Assembly: GCA_016235125.1 (NCBI GenBank)
Contig: JACRLZ010000004.1
Span: 186,001-250,000, forward strand
DNA: 64,000 nt
DNA from: Sphingobacteriales bacterium
GTDB taxonomy: Bacteria; Bacteroidota; Bacteroidia; Chitinophagales; Chitinophagaceae
Direction: 5' to 3'
Positions within the stretch are counted from its first letter, which is position 1. Each line of letters begins with the position of its first letter. The position numbers and the translations under genes are program-made. The notes below the pieces were generated by a model. It did no database searches and was not told the DNA's origin. It was given only the letters and a program-made list of their open reading frames with translations. Positions 62,593 through 64,000 of this stretch are shown here, one piece after another.

Positions 62593-64000
62593 TTAATCCT
62601 GAGCCAGAGGGGCTGAAACTTTTTCATCTTCACTTACTTGTTGTTCTTTAATAGTAACAGTTTTTTCTTTTAATCTTCTCCGGCGGGTAGTAATAAACCA
62701 TACCAGCGGAATAACACCGCCAAGTGTAAATAAGGCGCCACCCACCATACGCAGCCAGGTGAGTGTTTGAAATCCGGCGCTTTCAATAAACCGGTGACTG
62801 CGGGCATACCAAAGCCCATTATCGGTTACAGATTTAAACTGCCAGATACCGGCAGGGAATAAATCAAGAAACACCATCAGCAATAAACCCACATTGACAG
62901 ACCAGAAAGCAGTTTTGATAACACGGGGTTTCCACCATTCTGATTTTATCAACAACTGACTACAGAATAATATCGCCGCCAGTGCAAGATTTCCATATAC
63001 ACCCATCAGCGCTGCATGACCATGATTGACGGTCAGGTAGGTTCCATGTTCATAATAATTGGCAATGGGAAGATTGATAATAAAGCCCAGTACACCGGCT
63101 CCAAAGAAATTCCAGAAGTTTACCGCCACCAAAAACATGAACACTTCTGAAAAACCAAAACGACGCCCTTCACTGACAGAACTGCCATTTCCATTTTCAA
63201 GTACACGGGGCAGTTTGCTGAACCGCCATGCCTCCAGTGTAAGCAATACAAGAGGCACTACCTGCAAAGTGGAAAATACGGAGCCCAGCGCCATCGTGAA
63301 AACAGGTTTGGCATTCCAGTAAAAATTATGCGAGATGCCTAATAACCCTGAGCCGAGAAACAGCAATGCAGCAAGATAGATAACCCTGGTAGCAGCCTTT
63401 CTGCTTACAAGCCCCATCTGTACCATGAAATATCCTATCAGCACAGTAGTGAATACTTCAAAAAAGGCTTCGGCCCACATATGCACTACCATCCATCGCC
63501 AGAAATCAGCAATAACAAAATTTGTTTTTGGTGTTGCAATGAATCCGGACAGCAATAAAATAATAATGCTGAATGTTGCATATACCAGCCAGTTAGGCAA
63601 ATCCCATGGTTGTTTCAGTTTCATTACCGGCCTGATGCCACGGTACAATGTTATTGCCCACAGAATAAAAACAACACCGAGCATGATCTGCCATATCTTT
63701 CCCGGTTCAACAAATTCCCATCCCTGGTGTCCGAGCCAATACCAGTTTTTGCCAATAAGGCCTTTCGGCCCTAACAAAATTCCTGCAAAGGAACCGGCCG
63801 TAAGTAACACTGTAATCCAGAAAATGCTGTTGATGAGTTTTACCTGCCCTTTCTTTTGTCGTGGAGAAACCAGCGACATCATAAAAAAGGAAGCGCCTAT
63901 CCAGCAGGCTGAGATCCAGAGAATAGATAATTGCACATGCCAGCTTCTTGTTACTGTTATTGGCAAGGGTTCAGAAATATTAAAACCAAAAAAATTAACC
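62593..64000 (-). CDS. nod: probable nitric oxide dismutase (Nod), qNOR-like, 5' partial
   Basis: This is a haem-copper-superfamily protein of the quinol NO reductase type, cut by the window end; the frame is open to 64000. Numbering from the TTG at 63966, the haem b His is in VTRSWHVQL (His10), HMWAEAFFE gives the first FeB His (162) and a Glu (166), and VNHGHAAL gives the haem histidines (315, 317). Where qNOR has His-His, this protein has GISHNFYW: His213 is kept but the next residue is Asn214 (63325-63327). Where qNOR has S-x-LEVVP, it has STLQVVP, Gln235 (63262-63264). These are the changes reported for Nod of Methylomirabilis-type organisms, proposed to turn 2 NO into N2 and O2. The quinol-site residues lie outside the window. 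A divergent NO reductase is the alternative. Confidence 0.85.
   Translation of the reverse strand, partial: VNFFGFNISEPLPITVTRSWHVQLSILWISACWIGASFFMMSLVSPRQKKGQVKLINSIFWITVLLTAGSFAGILLGPKGLIGKNWYWLGHQGWEFVEPGKIWQIMLGVVFILWAITLYRGIRPVMKLKQPWDLPNWLVYATFSIIILLLSGFIATPKTNFVIADFWRWMVVHMWAEAFFEVFTTVLIGYFMVQMGLVSRKAATRVIYLAALLFLGSGLLGISHNFYWNAKPVFTMALGSVFSTLQVVPLVLLTLEAWRFSKLPRVLENGNGSSVSEGRRFGFSEVFMFLVAVNFWNFFGAGVLGFIINLPIANYYEHGTYLTVNHGHAALMGVYGNLALAAILFCSQLLIKSEWWKPRVIKTAFWSVNVGLLLMVFLDLFPAGIWQFKSVTDNGLWYARSHRFIESAGFQTLTWLRMVGGALFTLGGVIPLVWFITTRRRRLKEKTVTIKEQQVSEDEKVSAPLAQD

Noticed and set aside
62593-63966. Ordinary quinol-dependent nitric oxide reductase (norB/norZ)
   Set aside because: The fold is right, but one FeB histidine is Asn and the conserved Glu of S-x-L-E-V-V-P is Gln. 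Both changes match the dismutase type, so a plain reductase call would hide the main feature. It remains the alternative.
1-64000. tRNA, rRNA, CRISPR, prophage or insertion sequence
   Set aside because: Both strands were scanned by eye in the gaps and none was seen; only short hairpin repeats occur. A computed search could still find small RNAs.

Overview
This 64 kb window comes from a Bacteroidota chromosome, probably Chitinophagales or a relative. The evidence is a Bacteroidota-style nuo block, many proteins of recognisable Bacteroidota type (DUF1569, UPF0306, DGC-type), TAnnTTTG-like promoter elements with few Shine-Dalgarno sequences, and intergenic hairpin repeats typical of that phylum. 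There are no tRNA, rRNA, CRISPR, phage or intact transposase genes. Base composition and codon use look even across the window.

Layout. (1) 1-8447, plus strand: the end of nuoD and nuoHIJKLMN of respiratory complex I. No nuoEFG lies between nuoD and nuoH, where these genes usually sit. (2) 8538-13843, plus strand: a small proline-rich protein, pyruvate phosphate dikinase, a DUF1569 protein and tryptophanase. (3) 13864-36117, minus strand: a tightly packed, about 22 kb array for anaerobic aromatic degradation. Read in transcription order it encodes a hemerythrin protein, ATP-dependent benzoyl-CoA reductase BcrC-B-A-D, an acyl-CoA ligase, a lone 2-hydroxyacyl-CoA-dehydratase-type protein, a fusion of a ketopantoate-reductase-like enzyme with a BcrA/D-type activase, a thiolase, the Thauera-type ring-cleavage set Had, Oah (BamA) and Dch, a 3-hydroxyacyl-CoA dehydrogenase/enoyl-CoA hydratase fusion, molybdenum-hydroxylase maturation factors, an SDR, and 4-hydroxybenzoyl-CoA reductase with its gamma and alpha subunits fused. 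A Crp/Fnr-like site lies upstream, and a broken NsrR-like (Rrf2) regulator lies just beyond it. (4) 36763-40639, minus strand: a 616-residue orphan protein, then a UPF0306 protein, a ferredoxin and a U32 (TrhP-like) protein. (5) 40897-60891, plus strand: an Fnr-boxed outer-membrane-type protein, two membrane-anchored cytochromes c, narGHJI, two NarK transporters, a second hemerythrin, and molybdenum cofactor genes moaA, moeA, moaD, moeB, moaE and moaC-mogA. (6) 60980-64000, minus strand: a DGC/acetyltransferase-like fusion and a truncated quinol-NO-reductase-like protein.

The most notable gene is the last one. It looks like a quinol NO reductase, but the second His of the FeB His-His pair is Asn, and the conserved Glu of the S-x-L-E-V-V-P segment is Gln. 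These are the substitutions known from the putative nitric oxide dismutases (Nod) of intra-aerobic denitrifiers, which are proposed to convert 2 NO to N2 and O2. The window therefore joins nitrate reduction and probable dark O2 production to the oxygen-sensitive benzoyl-CoA pathway in a Bacteroidota. Nitrite reductase, the N terminus of Nod, glutaryl-CoA dehydrogenase and any oxygenase are not in the window.

How the genes could work together (inference): 4-hydroxybenzoate-type substrates are ligated to CoA, dehydroxylated by Hcr to benzoyl-CoA, reduced by BcrCBAD with ATP and ferredoxin, and hydrated, oxidised and cleaved by Dch, Had and Oah. The products are beta-oxidised by the SDR or HAD-ECH protein and the thiolase. 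Electrons enter complex I and the quinone pool and leave through NarGHI and downstream N-oxide enzymes. The Moco genes serve both NarG and Hcr.
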